41,848 bases of DNA. It comes from Microscillaceae bacterium (GTDB lineage: Bacteria > Bacteroidota > Bacteroidia > Cytophagales > Microscillaceae). The notes beneath the pieces are model-generated. The model searched no databases. It worked only from the letters and a program-made list of their open reading frames with translations, and had not been told where the DNA came from. The first letter of the stretch is position 1. Every line of letters begins with the position of its first letter. This document shows positions 1-8,430 of this stretch, one piece after another. The translations under genes were made by a program, and so were the position numbers. The stretch lies in NCBI GenBank assembly GCA_003483885.1, contig DMXI01000479.1, positions 1-41,848 of the forward strand. The letters run 5' to 3'.

Positions 1-49
1 TTTTATCTATAGATTGGTATTAAACTTTTAAAAAACGACTTCATTGCCT

Positions 50-464
50 CATAGGTCATCCCGAATTTCCTTTTCAAAAAAATAAAAGTAAAGAGATAGT
101 AAAGCTTATTTTTACATGCTGAAAATCAAGTACTTACTTTTTTTATTTCTACTTTTTGCTCCAGGTCAAAAAGTAGCAAAAACCCCGTCGCTGTATTTTG
201 TGTTGGCTAAACTTACTACATTACGCTGAAAATGATCAAACATTCCACCCTTCACACAAAATCAGCCACACAAGCAAGGGTGTCAGTGATCATTTTTTAA
301 CCGCTCCATTCTGCAAGTTCTTAACGCCCACAAAATAAGGCGAAATGAAAGGCAGTAATGTTTAAGGTTTTTTTAGTAAATATCTGATTAACAACAGGTT
401 AAATGGTTTTTTATTTAAAAGATGATTAATAAAAAGTCATCCCAAAAATTCGGGATGACTCATG
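50..464 (+). mobile_element. MITE-like element, copy 1 (~415 bp, terminal inverted repeats)
   Basis: The left end (50-68) and the reverse complement of the right end (444-464) match over about 19 nt with two mismatches; the shared core is GTCATCCCGAATTT. The interior aligns along its length with 3129-3544, best across 140-360. Inside lies a perfect 10-bp hairpin (149-158 with 167-176, arm CTACTTTTTG). The right end also forms its own hairpin (435-443 with 452-460). There is no coding capacity and no clear target-site duplication. Length, terminal repeats and copy number fit a non-autonomous transposon or another dispersed intergenic repeat; the mobility is inferred. Confidence 0.6.
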
Positions 465-500
465 ATCGCAACCTCGAGTAAGTGAAGTTTGAGGATGTTG

Positions 501-640
501 TCGGTTCGGGATTAACTACGTTGAGCTCCCGTTGGTCGGTTTTTAATCCCTGAGTATCTGAATTAAAAATTCAGCACAGGGAGAGTTCAGATTGCAAACC
601 GAACCTTTGGTGAGCTCAACGGCAGTTAATCTGAACTAGC
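501..640 (+). ncRNA. Nested inverted-repeat block, candidate structured RNA
   Basis: Four nested pairings can be read directly. The outer arms are 504-528 and 612-636 (25 nt each, imperfect). Inside them are 536-542 with 596-602 (TCGGTTT/AAACCGA), 547-552 with 577-582 (TCCCTG/CAGGGA) and 558-564 with 568-574 (CTGAATT/AATTCAG, 3-nt loop). A competing pairing exists: 503-509 (GGTTCGG) with 599-605 (CCGAACC). About 130 nt downstream, 772-812 is an intrinsic-terminator-like hairpin, so a terminated short transcript is possible. A related, shortened block lies at 5545-5720. Whether it is transcribed is unknown; a decayed mobile element is the alternative. Confidence 0.35.
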
Positions 641-642
641 CA

Positions 643-748
643 TTAGCCTGACAGCTATGGTGGAGACACAAAACCGAGGCAGGAAAAAGTGGATCATTGC
701 GTAAATATTCCTTCTAGGCAGTTAGCCTGACGGCTATGGTGAAGACAC
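643..748 (+). repeat. Two copies of a 27-nt motif
   Basis: The motif TTAGCCTGACGGCTATGG followed by TGAAGACAC occurs at 722-748, and with three changes at 643-669. A third copy is at 5628-5654. The core TAGCC-TGAC-GGCTA can form a small hairpin. The stretch between the two copies contains CCGAGGC, which also occurs at the matching place near 5580. Confidence 0.65.
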
Positions 749-771
749 AGACGAAAAATGTCTAGTAGTAT

Positions 772-812
772 AGCCCTGTTCTTTGAAACAAAGTAAAAAC
801 AGGGCTTTTATT
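772..812 (+). terminator. Intrinsic terminator-like hairpin
   Basis: AGCCCTGTT (772-780) pairs with AACAGGGCT (798-806), with an inner stem CTTTG/CAAAG (781-785 with 789-793), and is followed by TTTTATT. It lies upstream of the AraC gene on the same strand, so it would end transcription coming from the structured block or from outside the window. Confidence 0.65.
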
Positions 813-872
813 GATCAATCAATCCATTAGATATCAAAAAATACGTAGATTTCATACAAAGAAACTTCTTGT

Positions 873-2045
873 ATGGTGAATCAAAATCTATGGACTTTTT
901 TGCTTGAATATAGCGTGATCCAAGGGCTCTTATTGAGTGTTTGGGCACTTATTCGGCAAAAGAAAGTATTATTGGCGCTTTTTTTTCTGCTGGTGTCTTA
1001 CATCATTTTTATTTTCTTGCTAGAGCACTTTAGGTGGTACCATACCCTGCCTCACCTAATCTGGACCCACGTACCTGGTCTTTTTGTATTTAGTCCTTTA
1101 TTGTATTTGCACGTACGCCAAACCTTTACCTCTAAACCTATCCGCTTTACCTTTTGGGATAGCCTACATTTTTTACCAGCCCTGTTTATGTTGGTCTACA
1201 TTACCCCTTTTTATTTTTTTCAGCCAGCCAGCTACAAAGTTGCCGCTTTTGAGCAGTTTTATGCCGATAAAAACATAGATTTTGTACAAATTGGTTACTT
1301 AGCTCAAATTGCGCTCTATGTAATATTGGGTCGGGTTTTGGTTTCCCAAAAACTCACTAAGCTCAATGATGAAGATTCTCATTCAGTCAATATCCATCTC
1401 AATATTTACCGAGGATTGTACCATTCACTCACTCTATATGTGATATTGGGCTATACTCTTGCTATCACATTGGCTATTACCCAAAACAATTGGCTAACCT
1501 ATTATTATTTTGTGTATTTGGCGCTGGCATTTGGCATTTTTGCCACTACGGTTTACTTGTTTTATCATCACCAGTCAGAAGCGCCTCCCATGACACTCCA
1601 GACAATAACCCAAGTAGATGAATTGACAGAAACCTCCTCTAGTTACTCAAACAAATATGCCACTAGTGCCTTGGATGCTACTGATCGTGCAGTCATTTTA
1701 TCACAAATAGAGGCTCACTTAAAAGTTACACAAGCTTATAAAAACCCTCAACTTAAACTGCCTCAATTAGCCAAACAAACCCAAATTCCAGCGCATCACA
1801 TTTCGCAATGCCTCAACCAGGAACTGGATCAAAACTTCTTTGAGTTTATCAATACATACCGGGTAGCAGCTGTGAAACAACAGCTGCTAAAGAAAGCTCA
1901 TCAACGTCTGACCCTTTTTGCCATTGCCAGCGAATGTGGGTTCAATAGTCAAAGCTCTTTTTATAGAATTTTCAAAAAAATAGCAGGAGAAACGCCACGT
2001 AGTTTTATTAACCGAAATGCTTCTGATGGAACTTCAACCCATTAA
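873..2045 (+). CDS. AraC-family regulator with N-terminal membrane domain
   Basis: A 390-residue protein. Residues ~1-230 form about seven hydrophobic segments with short loops. A polar linker follows, then a C-terminal AraC-type double helix-turn-helix at about 285-380, with the typical second-helix pattern IASECGFNSQSSFYRIFKK and the end GETPRSF. Proteins of this build are common in Bacteroidota and are thought to pass a signal from a membrane sensor directly to DNA. The ligand and target genes cannot be read from sequence. It stands alone, with a terminator-like hairpin upstream and a 162-nt gap to the TolB-like gene. The ATG is at 873; an internal ORF in another frame (1084-1278) is a shadow. 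Confidence 0.88.
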   Translation: MVNQNLWTFLLEYSVIQGLLLSVWALIRQKKVLLALFFLLVSYIIFIFLLEHFRWYHTLPHLIWTHVPGLFVFSPLLYLHVRQTFTSKPIRFTFWDSLHFLPALFMLVYITPFYFFQPASYKVAAFEQFYADKNIDFVQIGYLAQIALYVILGRVLVSQKLTKLNDEDSHSVNIHLNIYRGLYHSLTLYVILGYTLAITLAITQNNWLTYYYFVYLALAFGIFATTVYLFYHHQSEAPPMTLQTITQVDELTETSSSYSNKYATSALDATDRAVILSQIEAHLKVTQAYKNPQLKLPQLAKQTQIPAHHISQCLNQELDQNFFEFINTYRVAAVKQQLLKKAHQRLTLFAIASECGFNSQSSFYRIFKKIAGETPRSFINRNASDGTSTH

Positions 2046-2207
2046 AACCTAAGTTTTTAATCTCAATTTATAAGGTGAGAGCAAGTCTTATGTCTTCAGG
2101 ACATATTGTATTGGTAAAATATTTACTCTTGTGGGGTAAATCAAGCGTATCATCGCGACTATTTGTTAAATCTAAAAACGCACTCCAATACGTAACTTTT
2201 ATAAAAC

Positions 2208-3107
2208 ATGAGAAAGCACACTACCATATCGTTATTGTTCTTAGTATTACTGAGCAGTTTGCTCATGAGCACTACTTTAGTTTTAAATATTAAACCCCAA
2301 GAGAAGTTATTGTATATCTCTAAACGAGGAGCAGGGTTTGACATTTACAAAAACACTCTAAACGGCCAAAACGAAACCCAACTAACTACTCTCGAAGGGT
2401 GGGAATGGCAAACCCAGTATATTAAAAAACTAGGCAAGCAACGGCATTTGATTTTATTTAATAGTCAGAACAAAAAAGAAGGATTTAGAATGCGGGCTAT
2501 GGATCGCCAGGGAAACCCAGTAAATCTAAATACCAAAGGATTGCCTGCTTTCGATATGTCACCTAATGGCCAGTGGGTAGTGTATAATCGTAAGCAAGGC
2601 AAAGCAACGCATATCATTTTGGTGCCCTTTGCCCATCCGCAAGACAGCATTCAGATTACTTCTGGCAGGCATTACCATGGCCGTATGAAATGGTCGCCCG
2701 ATAGTCGTCGTATCAGTTTTATTTCTGACAAAAGTGGCAGCAACGAGATTTATGTATACCGCCTAAAATCAAAAAAGACCGAGCGTATTACTAACAACCA
2801 AGTAAGAGAAAAGTATTGTACTTGGGCGCCCAATGGTCGGCAGATCATTACCTCTATGCAAAAAGGCAAAGCCAACAATGATTTGTTTCTCATTGATCTG
2901 AAAACCCGCCAAACTATGCGCCTGACCGATACGCCAAGTATTCACGAAAGTGAAATTGCCTGGTCGCCCAGTGGTAAGTATGTAGCTTATCATGCCAAGG
3001 TTGCAGGCAAGGATGATATTTTTTTGTTGACCTTAAAAACTAAGAAAGTAACAAAAATTACTCAAGGCCAGGGGTATCATGGGGAGCCTGGATGGATTGT
3101 AGAGTAG
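2208..3107 (+). CDS. TolB-like WD40/PD40 beta-propeller protein, exported
   Basis: A 299-residue protein with an N-terminal hydrophobic segment (residues ~7-28) that should act as a signal peptide or anchor. It carries repeated PD40-type motifs: MSPNGQWVVYNR, WSPDSRRISFISDKSGSNEI, WAPNGRQIITSM and WSPSGKYVAYHAKV. These are blades of a six-bladed propeller as in the C-terminal half of TolB and in DPP-IV-like proteins. It lacks the N-terminal TolB domain and any peptidase domain, so it is probably a stand-alone propeller in the periplasm or on the surface and not the Tol-Pal TolB. Partner unknown. It lies between the AraC gene and repeat copy 2, in a likely single-gene unit. Confidence 0.8.
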   Translation: MRKHTTISLLFLVLLSSLLMSTTLVLNIKPQEKLLYISKRGAGFDIYKNTLNGQNETQLTTLEGWEWQTQYIKKLGKQRHLILFNSQNKKEGFRMRAMDRQGNPVNLNTKGLPAFDMSPNGQWVVYNRKQGKATHIILVPFAHPQDSIQITSGRHYHGRMKWSPDSRRISFISDKSGSNEIYVYRLKSKKTERITNNQVREKYCTWAPNGRQIITSMQKGKANNDLFLIDLKTRQTMRLTDTPSIHESEIAWSPSGKYVAYHAKVAGKDDIFLLTLKTKKVTKITQGQGYHGEPGWIVE

Positions 3108-3563
3108 ATGATAAATTTTATTACAAAACATGAGTCGTCCCAAATTTTTCTTTTCAAAAAAATAAAGGTACAGGGGGAGTAAAAAACACCTTTATATACT
3201 GATAATCAATTACTTGCACTTTCTCTCCCTACTTTTTGCTACAGCTCAAAAAGTAGCAAAAACGCCGTCGCTGTATTTTGTGTTGGCTAAACTCGCTGTG
3301 TTACGCTTAAAATGCTCAAACATTCCACCTTCGCACAAAATCAGCCGCACAGGCTAAGGTGTCAGTGATCATTTTTTAACAGCTTCACTCCGCAAGTTCT
3401 TAACGCCCACAAAATAAGGCGAAATCAAAGACGGTAACATTCAGGAAAAACTCCATTAAACTCCTGACTATCAGCGCACTAAATAACATTTCACTTGAGT
3501 GTTTATTGATGATAAGTAACCTCAAAAATTTGGGATGACTCATGGTAATTGTTTTTAAAAAAG
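3108..3563. other. Intergenic region almost filled by repeat copy 2
   Basis: Only about 40 nt at the two ends lie outside the repeat element at 3129-3544. It separates the plus-strand TolB-like gene from the minus-strand serine hydrolase, so it is the 3' side of both. No separate terminator was recognised. Confidence 0.65.
3129..3544 (+). mobile_element. MITE-like element, copy 2 (416 bp)
   Basis: The left terminal repeat 3129-3149 and the reverse complement of the right one (3524-3544) agree at 20 of 21 positions (CATGAGTC, then A or G, then TCCCAAATTTTT). The interior matches 50-464 in the same orientation, including the 10-bp hairpin (3229-3238 with 3247-3256) and the block GCCCACAAAATAAGGCGAAAT near 3409-3425. 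The two copies bracket the AraC and TolB-like genes as direct repeats. No clear target duplication is seen. Confidence 0.65.
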
Positions 3564-5240
3564 CTATTTCACTTTAGCAAACAATTGATTTCTAGCGCGG
3601 TGATTGGTCACTCGAAAGCCAGTGGCCTTCCCTTGGGCATTTCTTTCAAACTGAACCGATCGCAAAAACCATTTTCCATTGCTAAAATCGTCGTTCCAGG
3701 CTTGGGTAAGTTCAAGTTGTCCATGACGAAAATGCAAAAGATATAGCTTCCCTTCTTTTTTGATCACCTCATAGGCCGTTTGCAACTCCTCACTCCAGTA
3801 TCGTCCTACTAAAGTAGCCATTCGCTCAGGGGTAAGTTTAGGCGCAGGTTTCATCTTAAGGCGATCTTTACCACGATAATGCACTCGGTTTATTTTTCCT
3901 GTAGCATCTTTTTTAAAAACCATCGCCGATCTATAAGCAGGTACCCAAAACTCCCCTGAAGCAGTGGGCGTCATGGGGAATTTATCTTCATTGGTGGCCT
4001 GAGTCATCAATTGGTCACCTTCGCGGGTAATCGTTACATACCAGGCTGCCCCAAAGCGGTACATGCCTACGTACTTGTCCAGTGCTTCTTTTGACAAGGT
4101 AATGCTTTTTTTAGCAGGTGTTTTTTTATCCTTTTTGGCGCTTTTAGTGCCTGGCCTTACCCCTTTGATATACCATTTGGCTATTCGAAGCGCAATGCGC
4201 CAGGGATTTGCCTGATGGTTGCTAAATACTGCCAACGATAGGCGATGTTCGGGAAAATGAACCATATAGGTTTGGAAAGCCGCCCAGCTTCCAGAATGAT
4301 CTGCCCGTTTTGCACCCCAAATCTCATCTACATCAAGCCCAAAAGCATAAGAGGATTGTTTGCCATTATTCAGTTTTACTTGTTCAAACATTCGCTTGTT
4401 CACCGCTTCTCCTCCTATTTTGGGATTATCCAAATTTATGAGCCACTTGGCCATATCGGTAGTAGTAGTGTGCAAAGAACTGGACCCTAACGCAGTTAAT
4501 TGATTTGTTCTCACTCGGTATTTACCCGACCTATTACGGGCATAACTCAAAGCCTTTTGAGCAATGACTTCCTCATAATTGTCTGAAAAGTGGGTATGTG
4601 TCATTCCTAAAGGTTTAAAAATGTGTTTGTCAGTCCATTGGCGAAAGGATTGCTTTGTTACTCGTTGGATCACTTCTACCAACAGGTTGTATCCAGTATT
4701 AGAATAACTATATTCTGAACCTGGCACAAAGTTGAGCTCTTTTTGTTGATAGGCCATCCTTAGTATTTGGTCAAAGGAAATGACATCGTCAAATAGCACC
4801 CCACGCAATGGCAAGGTGCTAGTCCAGTCTCGTATGCCGCTTGTATGGTGTACCAAATGGCCTATAGTTATGGTATGGCCAAAATTGGGGAGTTCAGGGA
4901 TGTATTTTCTTACGTCATCATTAAGGGCCAGTTTTTTTTGCTCTACCAACATCGCAATGGCAAAAGCCGCAAATTGCTTGGAGACAGAGGCAATATCGAA
5001 TACGGTACGGGGAGTCACTGGAATCTGATGCTCCATATTGGCCAAACCATATCCTTTATTCAATACTACTTTGCCGTCTTTTACCACTACTATGGCAGTG
5101 CCAGGGGACGTTTTATTGTGTGTTTTTTCAAAAAATTTATCGGCCTCTTTTTCTAACTCTTTAGAGGAAATTTGGGCAAATAATGGCTGACTATAATAAA
5201 TGAACAGCAAGCTGTAAACAAATAACGATCGTATTTTCAT
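3564..5240 (-). CDS. Serine hydrolase, beta-lactamase (class C / D-alanyl peptidase) family
   Basis: A 558-residue exported enzyme with a signal peptide (about residues 1-22, ending FAQ). The penicillin-binding fold motifs are all visible: SxxK as S85-V-S-K88, YxN as Y179-S-N181, and HSG at 315-317 in place of KTG. This set is typical of Pfam Beta-lactamase (PF00144) proteins such as esterases and D-aminopeptidases. A C-terminal extension of about 170 residues beyond the catalytic domain resembles the beta-rich tail common in Bacteroidota members. The substrate is unknown, and beta-lactam resistance should not be assumed. The gene is monocistronic on the minus strand. The ATG at 5240 directly precedes the signal peptide. 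Confidence 0.88.
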   Translation of the reverse strand: MKIRSLFVYSLLFIYYSQPLFAQISSKELEKEADKFFEKTHNKTSPGTAIVVVKDGKVVLNKGYGLANMEHQIPVTPRTVFDIASVSKQFAAFAIAMLVEQKKLALNDDVRKYIPELPNFGHTITIGHLVHHTSGIRDWTSTLPLRGVLFDDVISFDQILRMAYQQKELNFVPGSEYSYSNTGYNLLVEVIQRVTKQSFRQWTDKHIFKPLGMTHTHFSDNYEEVIAQKALSYARNRSGKYRVRTNQLTALGSSSLHTTTTDMAKWLINLDNPKIGGEAVNKRMFEQVKLNNGKQSSYAFGLDVDEIWGAKRADHSGSWAAFQTYMVHFPEHRLSLAVFSNHQANPWRIALRIAKWYIKGVRPGTKSAKKDKKTPAKKSITLSKEALDKYVGMYRFGAAWYVTITREGDQLMTQATNEDKFPMTPTASGEFWVPAYRSAMVFKKDATGKINRVHYRGKDRLKMKPAPKLTPERMATLVGRYWSEELQTAYEVIKKEGKLYLLHFRHGQLELTQAWNDDFSNGKWFLRSVQFERNAQGKATGFRVTNHRARNQLFAKVK

Positions 5241-5336
5241 GGGTATAATTAATAGATATTAAAATATGGGTAATAGTAGATTGGTTGGTGAGAACGTAAT
5301 GAAACCTCAGAATCGCTCTACACTCAATTTTAGGAA

Positions 5337-5363
5337 TAAAGATAAGTGTTGGCTCTTTGCCAA
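5337..5363 (-). promoter_or_regulatory. Possible Bacteroidota-type promoter for the serine hydrolase
   Basis: Read on the minus strand, TTG (5363-5361) is followed after 16 nt by TATCTTTA (5344-5337), one base off the Bacteroidota -7 consensus TAnnTTTG. The start codon is about 97 nt further on. The spacing is slightly short, so this is tentative. Confidence 0.35.
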
Positions 5364-5544
5364 AATTGTATAAAAACGAATGAACTTTCTTTGTCTTTTG
5401 AAGTTGCTAGGGCTTACAAAATAGGGCGAGGTGATGAATGGATTTGATAGAAGAGGGCAGTTTATGACAACACTATAACTGTCAGGTTAAAGTTTTTTTT
5501 ACTTTGATAATCACCATTGTCGCCACAGGCTGATCAATGCCTGA

Positions 5545-5660
5545 CTTGGAGGATCTGATCGGTTCGTGAAGACACCGAACCGAGGCGGAGAGTAATCAAT
5601 GTGAAGGTAAATTTGCCTTCGTTATAGTTAGCCTGACGGCGATGATGATAACACCTACAA
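5545..5660 (+). repeat. Shortened copy of the structured block
   Basis: GATCGGTTCG (5557-5566) matches the left edge of the block at 501. It then continues directly into GAAGACACCGAACCGAGGC, which matches 662-680. Relative to the first copy about 150 nt are missing at the join. The join itself makes a perfect hairpin: CGGTTCG (5560-5566) with CGAACCG (5576-5582). The 27-nt motif follows at 5628-5654. Confidence 0.5.
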
Positions 5661-5680
5661 TTTCAATTTATAAAGGGTAT

Positions 5681-5720
5681 ACGGGCAAACTTGTAACAAG
5701 CCTGCCCGTTATATTTTCCT
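5681..5720. terminator. Terminator-like hairpin 3' of the LRR gene
   Basis: ACGGGCA (5681-5687) pairs with TGCCCGT (5703-5709), and an inner CTTG/CAAG stem lies at 5690-5693 and 5697-5700. On the plus strand it is followed by TATATTTTCC. On the minus strand it lies 24 nt past the LRR stop codon but is followed by a poorer T-tract. It could end the LRR transcript, or a plus-strand transcript from the structured block. Confidence 0.55.
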
Positions 5721-5733
5721 TGCTAGAATGCCT

Positions 5734-7542
5734 CTAAAATGCGATTCGTGCTCTGGGCAACTTTTCTTTGATTTTGGCTTGCGTTTCTTCCGAAATAGGA
5801 TTCCCCTTCAAATTGAGCTCTTGCAAAAACACCCACTTCTCGATACCTTCAGGCAAGTCGGTCAATTGGTTATCGTTGAGGTATAGATACTGAATGTAGG
5901 GAATCTCTATCATAGCATCTGGCAAACTAGTTAATTGATTGTGGGCCAAGTTGAGCGCTACTAGTTTTTTGAGCTCACCCATGTTATCAGGCAGGCTGGC
6001 CAGCGCGTTATTTTCCAGGTACATTTCCCGCAAATCCTGCAAGGCAGCCAAAGTATCTGGCAAGGCAGTCAGCGCATTATTCGCAATCCTTAACCAAGCC
6101 ACTTTTTTCAAATCACCCAGTTGACTGGGTAAACTTGTCAATTTATTTTTTTGTAGGTCTAGTTTTTCCAGCGCCTCCCATTGGTCTATAAAATCAGGCA
6201 ACTGCGTCAGTTCATTTTCCTGCACGCTTAGCTCTACCAAAGCCACCATTTGCGCCATGGCTTCAGGTAATTCGGTAAGTTTTTGCTGGTCTAAAGTCAA
6301 AAAAGGCAAATAACGCCAATCGTCGGGATTGGATGGAATACTGCGGAATTGGCCCGGTTGTACGTGTACCTTCTCAATATGGTCTAGGCTTTTAAAAATA
6401 TCTACCAGATCTAATTTTTCATTATTGCGCAAATCGAGTTCTTTCAAGTTAGGCAACTGAGCAATTTCCTTGGGCAAGGTTTCCAGATCGTTGTGATGCA
6501 AATGCAAATATTCCAGTTTTTGTAACTGGGCAATTTCTTTTGGAACACTGGTAATCTTATTATGTTCTACCGACAAATACTCTAGATGCTCCAGCTTGGT
6601 AATGGCCACTGGAATCTCCTCTAGCTCGTTGTATTCCAAATACATGATTTTCATCCCAGCCATTTGCCCTACGGTGGCTGGCAAGGCTTTTAGCTTATTG
6701 CCTGCGATTTGTAAATGTTCCAAGGCCGTCATTTCAGCTACTGCTTCAGGCAAAGCACCAATCTCATTATCAAAGATATAGAGCTTCTTTAACTGAGGTA
6801 ATTTTAGCAACTCTTCTGGAAACTCGGTAAACTGATTGCGCTCTAAACGTAGCTCCTCGAGGTTTTGGAGTTGGGTAAACTCTTCAGGCAGACTCGACAA
6901 ACTATTTTGATTTAACCGCAGTCTTTTCAAAGCGACTAAAGCGCCTATTTCTGGAGGCAACAAGCTGATCTGGTTGGTGCTTACGTTGAACTCTTCCAAA
7001 GCCGTTAGTTGACTTACTTCGGCAGGTATTTCTTTCAGAAAATTATCATTGATCGCAAAGCCTTTCAACTGGGTCAACATTTCAAAGTTGTCGGGAAAGC
7101 GATGAAACCCATTTTTACCAATATTCAATACCTCTAGGCTCCGTAAGTTTTCAATGGCATCGGGTAGTTTCCCAAAACGATTTTGCGATAAGTCGAGGTG
7201 TTTGAGGTTTTGCAAACGACTCAAGCGAAAAGGCAAAGAAGTAAGAAAATTACTGCTTAGATTCAGCTTTTCAAGGCCAGGAAGATTTTCTATATTTTCT
7301 AAAATATTGGGCTGTTCGCTGAAATCCTGCCCCACTAACTCCAGCTCGTCTAAATCATGCAACGCATCCAAAAAGCCATGTTCTAAACACAGCAGTAGTT
7401 TATCGCTGGTACCCGTCAGGTATTCTTTCAACGCTTCCGGAAAAGGATCCATCCCTGACAAAATCTGAAATGCCAGTTCATTATTAAACCGTTCGCTGCT
7501 CTCGAGATGTCCTTTGATGCTCTCTATAAAGTCTTTGTCCAT
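5734..7542 (-). CDS. Large cytoplasmic leucine-rich-repeat protein
   Basis: A 602-residue protein from the ATG at 7542 (a TTG two codons upstream is less likely). It has no signal peptide or membrane segment. Residues 1-87 are a non-LRR N-terminal domain with the patterns NNELAFQILSG and LLLCLEHGF, the latter shared with the LRR protein at 12043. Regular 23-residue LRRs of the LxxLxLxxNxLxxLPxxIxxL type run from 88 to 570, about 20 units. They are interrupted near 387-432 by one 26-residue and one 20-residue unit around PSNPDDWRYL. A 32-residue C-cap ends it (residues 571-602). LRR solenoids bind proteins; the partner is unknown. No catalytic domain is present. A terminator-like hairpin follows the stop. 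Confidence 0.9.
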   Translation of the reverse strand: MDKDFIESIKGHLESSERFNNELAFQILSGMDPFPEALKEYLTGTSDKLLLCLEHGFLDALHDLDELELVGQDFSEQPNILENIENLPGLEKLNLSSNFLTSLPFRLSRLQNLKHLDLSQNRFGKLPDAIENLRSLEVLNIGKNGFHRFPDNFEMLTQLKGFAINDNFLKEIPAEVSQLTALEEFNVSTNQISLLPPEIGALVALKRLRLNQNSLSSLPEEFTQLQNLEELRLERNQFTEFPEELLKLPQLKKLYIFDNEIGALPEAVAEMTALEHLQIAGNKLKALPATVGQMAGMKIMYLEYNELEEIPVAITKLEHLEYLSVEHNKITSVPKEIAQLQKLEYLHLHHNDLETLPKEIAQLPNLKELDLRNNEKLDLVDIFKSLDHIEKVHVQPGQFRSIPSNPDDWRYLPFLTLDQQKLTELPEAMAQMVALVELSVQENELTQLPDFIDQWEALEKLDLQKNKLTSLPSQLGDLKKVAWLRIANNALTALPDTLAALQDLREMYLENNALASLPDNMGELKKLVALNLAHNQLTSLPDAMIEIPYIQYLYLNDNQLTDLPEGIEKWVFLQELNLKGNPISEETQAKIKEKLPRARIAF

Positions 7543-7743
7543 ATACAATTAAAGCTTGATTGTAGTGCTTACACTCGCTTTGTAAAAATAGTAGTTTCTG
7601 CTTAAGATATACCTGTAGGTGAATAAAAGTTTTGCAGAATCTCTGTACTTGTGGAAATCGTTGGGTAAGAATTTTGCCTTTGAAAACCTTGGACAATCTT
7701 CTACCAATAATTACCCTACACTTGATTAAAACTAAACAAACCT

Positions 7744-8430
7744 GTGAAACGACTAGAACGACTAACGGCTATATTGTCTTATCTCCAATCACGCTCTCAT
7801 ACCAGTATAGATCAACTACAACAAAAATTTAGTGTAAGCGAACGTACCATTTTTCGGGACATTCGCGCGCTGGAAGAATCAGGGGTACCCATCACATTTG
7901 AAAAAGACAAGGGCTATTGCGTAAGCGATCGTCATTTTTTACCACCATTGGCTTTTACTCTCGAAGAGGCTAAATCGTTGATATTTGTAGAACAACTCGC
8001 CCGAAAATACACCGATGCTCCTACCTTTGCTCATTTTGCTAATGCCTTGGAGAAGATTAAGAATAAACTCAAAGACTATCAACTTACCGATGTAGAAAAT
8101 TTGGAGTCAAAAGTACTGGCTTATATAGACGAACAACAAACACCTCGCTATCTGGCTGTAGTTGAAGCTGCCTGTAGCCAAAAACAAATATTGGATATTA
8201 CTTATCGCGACGGTAAAGGTAATCTTACCCGTCGTTTGGTAGAACCCATCGGTATCACGTTTTATAGCCAAGCTTGGCATCTCATTGGCTTTTGTCAGTT
8301 ACGCAACGATTATCGAGACTTTTCGCTTGCCCGAGTGCTGGAGTTACACCCTACTTCGGAGCACTTTACCCAAACTCACCTTACTTTGCCTGCTTACATC
8401 AAAAAAATTGAAAATTCTCAAAATGACTGA
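7744..8430 (+). CDS. YafY-type HTH/WYL-domain transcriptional regulator
   Basis: A 228-residue protein. Residues 1-55 form an HTH_11/DeoR-like winged helix (SVSERTIFRDIRALEESGVP). Residues ~135-210 form a WYL-type domain (RLVEPIGITFYSQAWHLIGF then RNDYRDFSLARV). WYL domains are known as ligand sensors, binding nucleic acid or small ligands in the cases studied. The start appears to be GTG at 7744; no in-frame ATG lies nearby upstream. It ends 58 nt before the zinc-ribbon ATG, and an 18-nt palindrome spans its stop codon, so autoregulation and control of the two downstream genes are plausible. Confidence 0.87.
   Translation: MKRLERLTAILSYLQSRSHTSIDQLQQKFSVSERTIFRDIRALEESGVPITFEKDKGYCVSDRHFLPPLAFTLEEAKSLIFVEQLARKYTDAPTFAHFANALEKIKNKLKDYQLTDVENLESKVLAYIDEQQTPRYLAVVEAACSQKQILDITYRDGKGNLTRRLVEPIGITFYSQAWHLIGFCQLRNDYRDFSLARVLELHPTSEHFTQTHLTLPAYIKKIENSQND

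Larger units (their letters stand above)
1..872. other. Gene-free region with repeats, left edge
   Basis: No open reading frame here looks like a real gene. The stretch holds a ~415 bp element with terminal inverted repeats (50-464), a nested inverted-repeat block (501-640), two copies of a 27-nt motif (643-669 and 722-748) and a terminator-like hairpin (772-812). About 60 nt separate the hairpin from the AraC start at 873. The first 49 nt are A/T-rich and show nothing identifiable. Confidence 0.7.
5241..5733. other. Gene-free region between serine hydrolase and LRR gene
   Basis: No credible gene. It contains a possible minus-strand promoter for the serine hydrolase (5337-5363). Around 5401-5436 there is a weak match (about 27 of 36 positions) to the right-hand part of the ~415 bp element. 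Next come a shortened copy of the structured block (5545-5654) and a terminator-like hairpin (5681-5720). The order element fragment, structured block, hairpin repeats the order seen at 50-812. Confidence 0.55.

Noticed and set aside
50..464. Complete insertion sequence
   Set aside because: No transposase reading frame is present and the element is too short; only a non-autonomous element is supportable.
2130..2147. ATTTAC/GTAAAT inverted pair upstream of the TolB-like gene as a second Crp site
   Set aside because: The spacing between the arms is about 9 nt, unlike the 4-nt spacer at 22121, and there is no matching promoter.
2208..3107. TolB of the Tol-Pal system
   Set aside because: Only the propeller repeats are present; the N-terminal TolB domain and neighbouring tol/pal genes are missing.
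4780..5156. Two overlapping plus-strand frames in the serine hydrolase
   Set aside because: Antisense to the SxxK and YxN region, so they are shadows of a conserved enzyme.
3564..5240. Antibiotic-resistance beta-lactamase
   Set aside because: Motifs fit the broad PF00144 family, with HSG in place of KTG and a long extra tail; many such proteins are esterases or peptidases.
7154..7468. 104-codon plus-strand frame inside the large LRR gene
   Set aside because: It is antisense to LRR coding sequence and its Ser/Lys-rich composition mirrors the Leu/Asn-rich repeats; no start context or family.
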